Shown here: positions 18,364 to 26,794 of the stretch, piece by piece
How the letters are laid out: each line of letters begins with the position of its first letter
How positions within the stretch are numbered: position 1 is the stretch's first letter
DNA from: Candidatus Kapaibacterium sp.
Lineage (GTDB): Bacteria > Bacteroidota > Ignavibacteria > Kapaibacteriales > UBA7675
Length of the DNA: 64,000 nucleotides
Assembly: GCA_028284775.1 (NCBI GenBank)
Contig: JANQRB010000107.1
Coordinates: 1-64,000 of the forward strand
Reading direction: 5' to 3'
Translations under genes and position numbers: made by a program
The notes under the pieces: generated by a model
Seen by the model: only the letters and a program-made list of their open reading frames with translations
Database searches by the model: none
What the model was told of the DNA's origin: nothing

Positions 18364-19845
18364 TTACGACAACGGCTCTCGAGCCACAGGCCTAGCTGGG
18401 GCGATGCGTCCTGTGCCCTTGCCATCCTGTCGCGGACGAGAGCCTGCAGTTCCTCGCGCCATTGTGTCTGAATCTCGGTTGCCCTTGTGGTGCCGACCCA
18501 GCGGACCAGTTTTTTTTAAGTGCCGCAAGCTGTGCATTGCGAATGTCGTGTGCTTGCGATGTTTGCGGAAAAACCGAGAGGCGGAGCGAATTTTAGTCTC
18601 CAGCAGCTCGTAGTCTTCCAACTCGAAGTAGACGAGCAAACGCAGAATTCTGGCGCTGTCCTGCAGATCCTGTCGTATCGGGCCCGGCGGGGCGTTTAGT
18701 ATGCGATTCAGGTATTCGAGCGAAGCCGCAAAATCGCCGCTGACGAAGTGAGCGATGCCTGCATTATACAACAGCGTTAACATATGACTGTCCCGTATCA
18801 CGGAATCATAGGTGTTTAGGCCACTTTCGAGAATGCGGCAGACATCGCGGGCATCGGCGAGCATACCGTTTTGCAGAGAGTGTAGTTGTTTAAGATACAC
18901 TGTTGATTCGAAGACTTTCGCCTCTATCGTGAAACTATCGGCCTTAACGGATTCGATCGCCTGCAAGACTTCGCTGAACGAACCGGCCCGGCCGGTGATC
19001 GCGCAGCAGGCGGCATAGCGCGTCGCTTCGTCGATAAACTCGTCGTACCGGGCATGACGCTCCGTTGCTGACTTCATCCAGCGCGAGTATGACGTGCCAT
19101 GGAATTCACGAGCGGCGTTAAAGTCTCCGCGCAGTTGCGCCAGCAGACCGAGGGCGCTCAGCCGCAGCCTCTCCTCGCCAAAGGATTGGACCGCTTGCTG
19201 CCTTGCAATCACTTCCTGCCGGGCGAATTGCGAAAGCGAGGCATCGAGTAGCTGCTCCGGGTCGGGCAGCCGCAATTGCGTGAGCGCGAAAACTTCGTCG
19301 CGCAGAGATGCATAATCGGCCGTCCCCTGGATGGAGGCGAGCGTATCCTGAATATCGCGATGCAGGTCGTTCAGTTCATCGCCGGGGACGCTCCATGGTG
19401 CTACAAGCAGCAGTTTCCGTTTCCATTCCAGAATTTCGAGCAGCAGACCGCCTGCGTCGCGCTCTGCGGCCTGTTTGCGCGCCCTGGCAAGCTTCTTGGC
19501 TGCAAAGGAATAGAGGCCGCGCCGATAGAGATTCTCGACGCTGTTCAGCAGGGCGTATAGCCCCGCGCTCGTCTGACTTTCCGCATTGTAGGCGGCAAGA
19601 CTGCTTAACACCTGGCCAGCCAACTGATGTTTGACCGTCGGCAGGTGGCGTATGAAAGATTGGCCGGCAAGTTTTTTGCGAAGTTCCTGCTCGTCGTAAT
19701 CCGCCAGACGATCGATGGCATCGAACAATATCGTATAGTTATTTGAATTGGCCGGTGAATGAGCAGTAGCGAAGCGTTTAAAGTAAGCTTTCTCGTGCCG
19801 TGTCAGGGATTTGATAAGTTTAAATACATCCTTCGAGATATTCAC
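18364..19845 (-). CDS. Large helical-repeat (TPR-like) protein, copy 1, apparent 3' frameshift
   Basis: 493 residues as read, from GTG 19845 with AGAGAGG upstream. It starts SKDVFKLIKSLTRHEKAYFKRFA, a signature shared with the gene at 53543-55087 and typical of a Bacteroidota-specific family of all-helical, TPR-like cytoplasmic proteins of unknown function. The body is helical throughout (for example LLYNAGIAHFVSGDFAASLEYLNRIL). At about residue 446 (HSLRHLKK) the frame crosses an A8 run (plus-strand T8 at 18510-18517). Downstream of it this frame gives a Gly/Arg-rich tail unlike the family. Dropping one A restores a family-like helical end (LVRWVGTTRATEIQTQWREE..PQLGLWLES) with a stop at 18270-18272. 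Either a real indel, slippage or a sequence error. Confidence 0.75.
   Translation of the reverse strand: MNISKDVFKLIKSLTRHEKAYFKRFATAHSPANSNNYTILFDAIDRLADYDEQELRKKLAGQSFIRHLPTVKHQLAGQVLSSLAAYNAESQTSAGLYALLNSVENLYRRGLYSFAAKKLARARKQAAERDAGGLLLEILEWKRKLLLVAPWSVPGDELNDLHRDIQDTLASIQGTADYASLRDEVFALTQLRLPDPEQLLDASLSQFARQEVIARQQAVQSFGEERLRLSALGLLAQLRGDFNAAREFHGTSYSRWMKSATERHARYDEFIDEATRYAACCAITGRAGSFSEVLQAIESVKADSFTIEAKVFESTVYLKQLHSLQNGMLADARDVCRILESGLNTYDSVIRDSHMLTLLYNAGIAHFVSGDFAASLEYLNRILNAPPGPIRQDLQDSARILRLLVYFELEDYELLETKIRSASRFFRKHRKHTTFAMHSLRHLKKTGPLGRHHKGNRDSDTMARGTAGSRPRQDGKGTGRIAPARPVAREPLS
18510..18517 (-). other. A8 homopolymer at a frameshift point
   Basis: Eight consecutive T on the plus strand (A8 on the coding strand). 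Seven A here would keep the family-like C-terminus in frame as far as 18270. Polymerase or ribosome slippage, or an assembly error, could all explain it. Confidence 0.6.
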
Positions 19846-20073
19846 GATGGACCTCTCTTGATTAGTTGGTTAAAATGGGTTAATTGCAGGCATGGCGCGG
19901 TCCGGCCGCGCTCCGCTGGAAGCGCCGCAGAGAATGCGGAAGTTTAGTTTGGCAGTGATGCAAAAGCTTAAACAATGCCGCGATGCGTCAATGTCTTGTC
20001 GTCGACAGGCGGAATGCGATTGGCAGCGTTACTGCGGACAGAAATCAAACTCCCCGGCCTCTGCGCCGGTAAA

Positions 20074-20098
20074 GCCTACTCGTAGTAGGCGCCTTTTG
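20074..20098 (+). terminator. Orphan hairpin with short T tract
   Basis: GCCTACT (20074-20080) pairs with AGTAGGC (20084-20090) around CGT, followed by GCCTTTTG. No plus-strand gene ends nearby, so it may end an unannotated RNA or be a chance structure. Confidence 0.35.
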
Positions 20099-20983
20099 AA
20101 AGCGTGAAAACACAGATCCCCTTCCTTCGCGCCGTCGGGACGGAAGCAGTTGCGATGTATCGATTAACAGCAATACGCCGATCCTGATCTCTGGACCAGT
20201 GATGTCACAAAACGTCAATGACAAACAGGTAGGCGTCGTGGCGCCGTCACCTGGTACACGCTATTTGTAATGTGACTGGCAGTGTAAAGCGGATGTCCGA
20301 TCTTAGCGGCGGCACCCGCAGCCAAAGTAGGATTAATATTTCTCCCTCGCCACCCTACAAAACCCTCTACAGCGAGAGTTAAAAATACTCTGTTGATGTG
20401 CGCTGACGCTCCTGCCGGGTCTCGATCTGCCGGTCAGGTCGCATGCGAATGCCTCGATGATGTCGCTCAGGCTATGGCCGCTCTGAGGCAAGGCTCAATG
20501 AGGGCAGCCTTGCAGGGCCGGGAGCGACAAGCTGAGAAGCCACGACCCTGAACATCCGCCGATGCAGTGCTTTGAAACTTCATCTTCAGCAAGAGCGCGT
20601 CGCCGCAAAGCGGCTGTTTTTCCATCCAAGGCAGACAAATCGCCGCCGTCGCTTCGTTCGGTGCTTGCGACGCGTGTTAATCCTGGCGGATTCTTGGCAT
20701 GGAGCGCTACCGGCGCATCATGTATGTTCGGCCCTTGAAGGCAGGGATGCCGCAGGACCGGCCCTTGGTGAACTCAGCGCGTTAAACGACCGATTTCACA
20801 TGCCATAGATCAGCTGAGTCCTTACGTGGCGTCACCGCGCCGATCAGGGCAAGGCGCAGCAAAGATTGCCTCTCCAAAATGAGGCCGTCTGTTGATTGAC
20901 ACAGAGCTGTTCGCTTGCGTGTGCGATGCGCGCTTTCGCATTCTTGCCCCCGGGATAAACGCACAAGGGCATGGCGTCAGGTA

Positions 20984-20991
20984 TAAATTCG
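20984..20991 (+). promoter_or_regulatory. Possible -7 element (TAAATTCG) for the CarboxypepD_reg gene
   Basis: One mismatch to the Bacteroidota TAnnTTTG element, 28 bp upstream of the ATG at 21019. No good -33 TTTG at the expected distance. Confidence 0.25.
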
Positions 20992-21018
20992 CTTTGCAAA
21001 TCAATTGGGAGACGCCAA

Positions 21019-21534
21019 ATGGCCAGTAGTTCTGATCATAATTCCGCTGCGGAGGATCGCAAGGACTCGCCGCAGCAACAGCAATCCGGTCACAGCAGTC
21101 ACAGTTATCAGGCAGGAAGGGATATTGTCATGGGTTCCGGTCGAGCTATCGTAAGTTCGCTGCGGCACAACAGGCTCGCGCGCTGGCTGGCGGGCATCGT
21201 GGCCGTTCTGTCGATCGTCTCCTACATGCTCGACCTACCGCAGCAAGTGGTGGAATTGTTGGCCCCCGAAGAATTAGTGATTCGTGGCCGTGTCGTCGAT
21301 AGCGCCGGCGCTGCCCTTGCCGGCGCCAGCGTGGAGTTGTTCGGGAGCGATGGGGAAGCTGCGCGGCTGGCGGAGGCAAGCAGCGATGAAGCGGGAGAGT
21401 TCGTTATTCATGTCGGCGCCACCGCGCCCCAACCAGCCTTGCTGACGGTCTCGAAGGACGGTGTCGTGGGCTATCGCGCCTATGTGATGCTGCCGGAGTA
21501 CCTGAGGATTATCTTCGTTTCGGCAAAGCCCTGA
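21019..21534 (+). CDS. Single-pass membrane protein with extracytoplasmic CarboxypepD_reg domain
   Basis: ATG 21019 is chosen over an upstream in-frame ATG (20971) because GGGAG (21007-21011) lies seven bases before it; 171 residues. The N-terminal ~45 residues are Ser/Gln/His-rich and low in complexity, and contain YQAGRDIVMGSG. One membrane helix follows (residues ~55-75, WLAGIVAVLSIVSYMLDL). The C-terminal ~85 residues (VIRGRVVDSAGAALAGASVELF to ISVSA-like end) are a CarboxypepD_reg/CnaB-like beta-sandwich. Topology is probably N-in, domain outside. The QAGRDI motif resembles short beta repeats at the N-termini of some bacterial effector-associated proteins; this resemblance is weak. The gene is isolated, with a MITE-like element just downstream. 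Confidence 0.7.
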   Translation: MASSSDHNSAAEDRKDSPQQQQSGHSSHSYQAGRDIVMGSGRAIVSSLRHNRLARWLAGIVAVLSIVSYMLDLPQQVVELLAPEELVIRGRVVDSAGAALAGASVELFGSDGEAARLAEASSDEAGEFVIHVGATAPQPALLTVSKDGVVGYRAYVMLPEYLRIIFVSAKP

Positions 21535-21547
21535 GGTCGCTCGTGCT

Positions 21548-21688
21548 TTGTCAACGAAAATTTTTATAGTTACACCTCCCCTTAAGGTAAGGGGAGGTTG
21601 GGAGGGGTTATGAGTATTTATGGACTTCTTAACTCCCCTAGCCCCTCTTTCAACAAAGAGGGGGACTTGAAAATAACTTAGTTGACAA
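21548..21688. repeat. MITE-like palindromic element with 8-bp terminal inverted repeats
   Basis: TTGTCAAC (21548-21555) and GTTGACAA (21681-21688) are perfect inverted ends. Inside are two strong hairpins: ACCTCCCCTTA/TAAGGGGAGGT (21574-21584 with 21588-21598) and CCCCTCTTT/AAAGAGGGG (21642-21650 with 21655-21663). The inner AGGGG/CCCCT blocks also pair across the middle. About 141 bp, non-coding. Related CCCTCTTTGCGAAAG-type sequence appears at two other places in the window. Confidence 0.6.
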
Positions 21689-21909
21689 GGTGCTCGTCTT
21701 GTCGGCTGGTGATGAATAACATGCGCACAACCACCACCCGGCGCCCGGCTACGGCAGGGTGATGCCGGCGTGGTGGTTGTTTGATGAGCCGTACCGGCTT
21801 TGCTGTATTCTTCATGAGCCGGACGTCGTGGCGGACATTGGTCCGCGAGAAACTTGTGATCTTCGTGTAATCGTGTAACTTGGGCTCTGCATCGCGCTCA
21901 TTCCTCTGT

Positions 21910-21917
21910 TATCTTCG
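21910..21917 (+). promoter_or_regulatory. Possible -7 element (TATCTTCG) for the SBBP gene
   Basis: One mismatch to TAnnTTTG; 51 bp upstream of the ATG at 21968. A -33 element is not clear at the expected spacing. Confidence 0.25.
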
Positions 21918-21967
21918 TAAATATTCGATTGTAATGAAGAAATCCCAGAAGCCGGGGGAAACGGACA

Positions 21968-24900
21968 ATGTCACACGCGCAGCCTTTGTCAGGGTTCATA
22001 ACCCTGATTTTGTTTTTGTTAACTATTACGTCGCAGTCATTCGCGAGAGTTGAAGTAGAGCCGGAAACCCGCAAGCAGGGATTAGAGGGGCAAGGCCTGT
22101 TTATTGAAAACAAGGGACAATGGGACCGGAGGGTGCGTTTTGCCTATTTTGCCGCCGGCCAAAACATCTGGATTACCGACCGGGCGATTGTATTCGATTA
22201 TCATGTCAATCAAGCGACGCCAGATATTCGTCCGACGAACAGATCGCCGAAAATGGTAGCGGAGCAGCCGCTAAACGCGGATGCGCATCGACGCGAAGGT
22301 CACGTAGTGCGTATGTATGTTGCCAATGGACCTTCGGTCAGAGTAGAAGGAATGGAAAAACAGACTGCTTACTGTAATTATTTTAAGGGCAACGATCCTG
22401 GCGCCTGGCAAAGAAAGGTAGCATGTTATCGGAAAGTACTTTTGAATAACATTGCCGAGGGAGTTTCACTACAGCTCTATGAAAGCGAAGGCGGACTGCG
22501 TTATGATATATTCGTGGAACCCGGCGCCGATCCGTCGCAGCTCGGCTTGACGATCGAGGGCGCGAATAGCTGTCGCATTAGCCAGGACGGGGCGCTGCAC
22601 TTAACAATCGATCACGGAGTTGTTGTCCACGACCGACTATTTGTGTATCAGGTGCGTGAGGGGGCGGCGCAGCCTATTCCAGCCGAGTTTAGTTTGCACA
22701 ACAGTACGATTGGCTTCAGGATCGGCAGCTACGACAAGTCCTTGCCGCTGGTAATCGATCCTCTTATCAATGGGACACTTGTCGGCGGTGCGGCAAGAGA
22801 AACTATTGTGGGCATGGCAGTGAGTGCGCCGGGAGAAGTGCTGGCGGCCGGTACCACACAGGCCGATGATTTCCCCCGTACAGTCGGCGCATATCGGACT
22901 TCGCACAGCGCCAATGAGGATGCCTTCGTTGTAAAGTTCAGCGATTACGGCGCAACCCTCGTGTTCGCCAGTATTTTCGGCGGTGAGGCAGCTGATGTCT
23001 GTCAGGGAATGGCCCTGGATTCACAAGGTAATATTGTCATTGCCGGCCAGACCCTTTCATCGAATCTGCCGACAACACCCGGCGTGTTCCAAGAGAATCT
23101 CGCGGCGAGCTCCGACGGTTTCGTGGCGAAGCTCAGCGGCGACGGCAGCACCTTAATGTCTGCAAGTTATGTGGGAGCGGAAGATGCAGACCTTCCATAC
23201 GCGCTGGCGGTCGACGAGCGGGATAATGTTTATGTGGCGGGTGTGACGCGCTCGGAAGAGTTTCCAACAACCCCGGATGCATTTGCTTCCGCAAGCGGCG
23301 GGCATAATGATGCTTTTGTGTCAAAGTTTAATCCCAGTCTCTCCGGTCTGATCTATTCAACGTTTATTGGAGGAACGGACCATGATTTTGCACGCAAGAT
23401 TTGCCTGGGGGCCGAAGGCGAATTGCTGATCGCCGGTGGAACCAGGTCACTGGATTTCCCCGCAACGAACAGCAGTTACATCGATCCGGCGAAAAACAAC
23501 GAGCTCGTTTTTGTCTGCAAACTGAATGCCGCCGGATCCGCGCTCGCGTATTCGATTCCATTTGGCGGCGAGGGCTACAACATTGTCCATGACCTTGCAA
23601 TCGACAAAGATGGAGCGCCAATTGCTGTCGGCCATACCCTGGCAGCGGGATTCCCACTTAAAGGAGTGAAGAACTCCAGGCTTAGAGGCAGCAAGGGCGC
23701 ATTTGTCGCTGCAATCGCTTCCGATGGAACTGACATCGGCGCTTCCTTGATTTTTCGCGCTTCAGGCCGGGATGAAGCGCGCGGCCTGGCGATCGGCAGT
23801 GACGGCAGTATTTATGTTGTCGGCCAAACCGACAGTCCTGTCTTTCCCTTCACCAACGGTAGTTTTGATCCGGGGCACAACGGCAACAGCGATGGCTTTC
23901 TCGTACGTCTTACTTCCGACCTTTCGGATATTCTCTACGCCACTTTCATCGGTGGTTCGGAGCGTGACGAAGCCAGGCTGGTTGCGCTTGACGCAGAGGA
24001 TATAGTTTATGTGGGCGGCAGCACGTCATCAGGGGATTTTCCGCCATTTCCCTCACCCTACAGCAATCAACTTCACGGACTGGAAGATGCCTATCTGGCG
24101 GCTTTCGACATTCAGGACGTCCGGATCCAGGCATGCGATCTGCGGGTTACTCTGCCGGACGACACGAGTGTTTGCGACGGCGTTGAAGTGACCCTGCAGC
24201 CGCGCGTCGTGGGTGGCAGCGGTTATCTGACGTATTCCTGGGCACCCGGCTATATCTTTAGCGATCCCTCGCAGGCAGTACAGCAATTTAAGCCGAGAGC
24301 TTTTGGGCAACCCTATGCCCTTGTAGTAACAGACGAGAGCGGATGCACCGCTTCCACTACCGTGAACATAAGCGTTAAGCCTGTTCGTGTCGGTACTACG
24401 GTCGATAATGCCAGTGTCTGTAGTCATGAGTCGAGAGTGCTGGATCCGCAATTTATTTCCGAGGGCAGCGTGGATTTCGACGTCCGCTGGGAGCCCGCAG
24501 ACGGGCTGAGCGATCCGTTTTCCTTCAGACCGATGTTTCGCAGCGAAACGACAAGCGCCACAACGCAAAATTATACGATCGTCGTTACAGCCGACAACGG
24601 ATGTTCGCGAAGATTGTCCTTCTCGGTGGCAGTGACGCCGGCGCCTCAAGTCGCTTTCAGTCAGTCGAGCCTCAAGTTCGGCCATCTGCGGCAGGGGCAG
24701 TCATTCAGCAGCGCAAGTATTAGCTTGCGCAACGAGGGCACGCGCGCTGTGACGGTCGCGAGTATCACACTTGTGTCGCCGTTTCGGATTGTTAATCCGA
24801 CCCTGCCCTTCACGCTGCAGGCCAAAGAAAGCCGTCCGCTCTCGCTGGCCTTCGAGCCGACGGAAGCGGGACGCTATGAAAATGATATGACGCTGCTTCT

Positions 24901-25246
24901 GGAACCTTGTGAAAAGAGCCTTAGGCTGCCATTAATCGGCCGCTATCTGGATGACGAAGTGGCCGCGCGCAACGCCAGACCTTCTCTTCCTCGTTTTCGC
25001 ATCCTCGGCTCGCAGACTATTCCCGACATCCTGCGGATCGAATATCAGGCTCGGTCAGCCGGATCGGCGCGATTATCCATCCGGGATGTCGTCGGCAGGT
25101 TGTATGCAGAAGTTCCGGTTCGCGGAATTCCGGGCTTGATTCAAACACTGGAGATTGATTTGAGCCGATTGCCAATGGGCGCATACTTTCTGCTGGTGGA
25201 CAAGCAGCGGGAAATGCGGGCTGCGCCCTTTCTAGTATTACGTTGA
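21968..25246 (+). CDS. SBBP-repeat beta-propeller T9SS protein (DUF7948-type)
   Basis: 1092 residues from ATG 21968 (GGGGGAAA upstream) with a signal peptide ending near SQSFA. Residues ~42-255 match the N-terminal module that precedes SBBP repeats (FIENKGQWDRRVRFAYFAAG, ITDRAIVFDYH, LPLVIDPLINGTLVGG). Residues ~265-700 are tandem SBBP propeller blades, each with a DFP-TT or FPTTP motif and a Y-TFIGG strand. Two Ig/PKD-like domains follow (FSWAPGY..FSDPSQ; VRWEPADGLSDPFSF), then an ASH-like domain (LKFGHLRQGQSFSSASISLRN). The last ~85 residues are a T9SS tail (LPMGAYFLLV). Predicted secreted or surface-displayed; likely an adhesin or binding platform, ligand unknown. Confidence 0.82.
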   Translation: MSHAQPLSGFITLILFLLTITSQSFARVEVEPETRKQGLEGQGLFIENKGQWDRRVRFAYFAAGQNIWITDRAIVFDYHVNQATPDIRPTNRSPKMVAEQPLNADAHRREGHVVRMYVANGPSVRVEGMEKQTAYCNYFKGNDPGAWQRKVACYRKVLLNNIAEGVSLQLYESEGGLRYDIFVEPGADPSQLGLTIEGANSCRISQDGALHLTIDHGVVVHDRLFVYQVREGAAQPIPAEFSLHNSTIGFRIGSYDKSLPLVIDPLINGTLVGGAARETIVGMAVSAPGEVLAAGTTQADDFPRTVGAYRTSHSANEDAFVVKFSDYGATLVFASIFGGEAADVCQGMALDSQGNIVIAGQTLSSNLPTTPGVFQENLAASSDGFVAKLSGDGSTLMSASYVGAEDADLPYALAVDERDNVYVAGVTRSEEFPTTPDAFASASGGHNDAFVSKFNPSLSGLIYSTFIGGTDHDFARKICLGAEGELLIAGGTRSLDFPATNSSYIDPAKNNELVFVCKLNAAGSALAYSIPFGGEGYNIVHDLAIDKDGAPIAVGHTLAAGFPLKGVKNSRLRGSKGAFVAAIASDGTDIGASLIFRASGRDEARGLAIGSDGSIYVVGQTDSPVFPFTNGSFDPGHNGNSDGFLVRLTSDLSDILYATFIGGSERDEARLVALDAEDIVYVGGSTSSGDFPPFPSPYSNQLHGLEDAYLAAFDIQDVRIQACDLRVTLPDDTSVCDGVEVTLQPRVVGGSGYLTYSWAPGYIFSDPSQAVQQFKPRAFGQPYALVVTDESGCTASTTVNISVKPVRVGTTVDNASVCSHESRVLDPQFISEGSVDFDVRWEPADGLSDPFSFRPMFRSETTSATTQNYTIVVTADNGCSRRLSFSVAVTPAPQVAFSQSSLKFGHLRQGQSFSSASISLRNEGTRAVTVASITLVSPFRIVNPTLPFTLQAKESRPLSLAFEPTEAGRYENDMTLLLEPCEKSLRLPLIGRYLDDEVAARNARPSLPRFRILGSQTIPDILRIEYQARSAGSARLSIRDVVGRLYAEVPVRGIPGLIQTLEIDLSRLPMGAYFLLVDKQREMRAAPFLVLR

Positions 25247-25426
25247 GCTCCACATAAATACTGCGATCAGCGAAGTTTGTGCGCGAGTGTTTTCAGTCTG
25301 GTTTGACTCCTCGCTTCGCGACAAGCGGACGCCCCAATGAAGTATGGTCGCCGCCGCCAACTATTTGCGGATTTGGCTGTAATTGCATCCATAATTCTGC
25401 TTTGGATACAATCTATGCCGATCCCC

Positions 25427-25963
25427 ATGCTCAATCAACGTTTCCTGCTAAGCGCTTTTATATTGCTCCTGATTAGCGTCCTTCTGTTGACATTTACTCC
25501 AACGCCATCCTCTGCAAAAGGGCCGAAAAACAAGGAATTCGGCTTCGGCATCACGCTCGGTGAACCGACCGGCCTGGGCGTCAAATACTGGATGGACCGC
25601 GAAACGGCGCTGGTAGGCGTTATCGGCGGTTCCTTCTTCGGCTCGCCGCACATCGGCGCCGACTATCTCTGGCACTTCGATGCCTTCAATTCGAGTATCG
25701 TCAAAATGTATGCTGGGCCCGGCCTGGTGCTTGGCTTCGGCAGTCGGTCGAGCGGCGTTGTCTTTTACAAAAATCGCGGCCGGGGCTTCTATTACCGCGA
25801 CAGCGACAGTTTCGGCATGGCCGTGCGAATGATGTTCGGACTTAACATTATTCCCCGCCGCGCGCCACTGGAGTTTTTCCTTGAAGTCGGTCCGCTGGTC
25901 GGTGTGGTGCCGGACTTCGGTGCTGCCTTCACCGGCGCTCTGGGAGCCCGTTTTTATCCCTGA
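25427..25963 (+). CDS. Small outer-membrane beta-barrel protein (BAPKO_0422-like)
   Basis: The start is uncertain: ATG 25427 gives a tidy signal peptide (LLSAFILLLISVLLLTF..SSAKG) and 178 residues; ATG 25415 and 25337 are in frame and would add a second hydrophobic stretch. The mature part consists of alternating beta strands: GFGITLGEPTGLGVKYW, HIGADYLWHFD, KMYAGPGLVLGFG, MAVRMMFGLNIIP, LEFFLEVGPLVGVVP, ending in an aromatic (FYP), as for a small outer-membrane barrel. The GEPTGLGVKYW and ADYLWH motifs recall the BAPKO_0422/DUF3996 family. It likely sits in the outer membrane; pore or anchor role unknown. The SBBP gene lies 180 bp upstream. Confidence 0.65.
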   Translation: MLNQRFLLSAFILLLISVLLLTFTPTPSSAKGPKNKEFGFGITLGEPTGLGVKYWMDRETALVGVIGGSFFGSPHIGADYLWHFDAFNSSIVKMYAGPGLVLGFGSRSSGVVFYKNRGRGFYYRDSDSFGMAVRMMFGLNIIPRRAPLEFFLEVGPLVGVVPDFGAAFTGALGARFYP

Positions 25964-26794
25964 GGCAGGGCACGGTCCTACAAACCTTTTGGAGCTGGAT
26001 ACAGCCGACCACGGCGAAACTGTGTATGTTCGGTAGACAGCGACTGCCTTCGCAGCCAATCCAAGCTCGTTCGCCAGTAGCAAACTCTCTTGACAGCCTT
26101 GCCCATACGACCGGATTCTTCGCTATCAGTCGGAGATCACCGGTTTAAGCTAATCAACAACCTCAATCAGCTCTCAACGGGCGGAGAATAGTATGCGCAA
26201 TCGGCGCTGACGTCTCCAAACACTCTTCGTCGCCTGGCAGTGGCTGGTTAAGATTTCACCGCTTCCGATGATTAATCGTCAGGTCGCTCAAACGCGAATG
26301 TCCTGTCATAACAGATCATGCAGCAAATACGCGCTGTTGAGACAAAGCATCAAAAAGCCAGGCTTTCCAGCTTCGACAAAAAAAATGAAGACTGCAAAAT
26401 GTTTTTATGGAAAATGGTCTTCTGCGCATTTAGCTAGTGAGGTATAAGCCTTAACCTCAGTGATACACTGTTTGTGCTACCCCACCCCTTCAAAGCTACC
26501 AGGTTAGCTATTCCGAATCGTAGCTCCCGTACTCCATTATTCAATAACTGTTGTGGAGAGTGATCACGAAAGTGAACCCTTTCGCTCTCCAATTAATGCA
26601 GTTTCAAATTAGTTTCTTAACCTCTCTCTTTGCGAAAGTGGGATTAGGGGATTTTGAAACTTCCAAAACTCACAATCCCTCCTCGTTCGGCGCTCAGTCA
26701 GCGTCTTATCCCGTGGTTTAAGGGGAGGAGCAGAGTGCAAGAAACTTTATTGAAACAGCGCTAATCTACTTTCATTTTAAAACAGGTGAGAAGT
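25964..26794. other. Intergenic region with a dispersed repeat at its right end
   Basis: About 830 bp with no supported gene; composition turns AT-rich after 26330. The right half carries one copy of a dispersed repeat (about 26590-26775), listed separately. Confidence 0.5.
26590..26775. repeat. Dispersed repeat, copy B (upstream of the Cys-rich pair)
   Basis: Shares a series of blocks in the same order with 32310-32490: AATTAAT, CTCTTTGCGAAAG, AGGGGA, GAAAC, CAATCC, GGCGCTC-like, GGGAAGAGC-like and TTTATTTGAAA-like blocks. The two copies are diverged and non-coding. The CTCTTTGCGAAAG block also resembles the CCCTCTTT..AAAGAGGG hairpin of the element at 21548-21688. Confidence 0.5.

Larger units (their letters stand above)
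19846..21018. other. Long intergenic stretch without a supported gene
   Basis: About 1.2 kb with only short, unconvincing frames. Immediately upstream of the minus-strand gene it holds two direct TTAACC-type repeats (about 19862-19884). Two adjacent hairpins lie at 20055-20090: CCGGC/GCCGG and the perfect GCCTACT-CGT-AGTAGGC (20074-20090), the second followed by GCCTTTT. The rest shows nothing recognisable and may be decayed sequence. Confidence 0.5.
21535..21967. other. Intergenic region holding the MITE-like element
   Basis: Apart from the palindromic element, a possible -7 hexamer-like element TATCTTCG lies at 21910-21917, 51 bp before the next start. Nothing else recognised. Confidence 0.5.
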
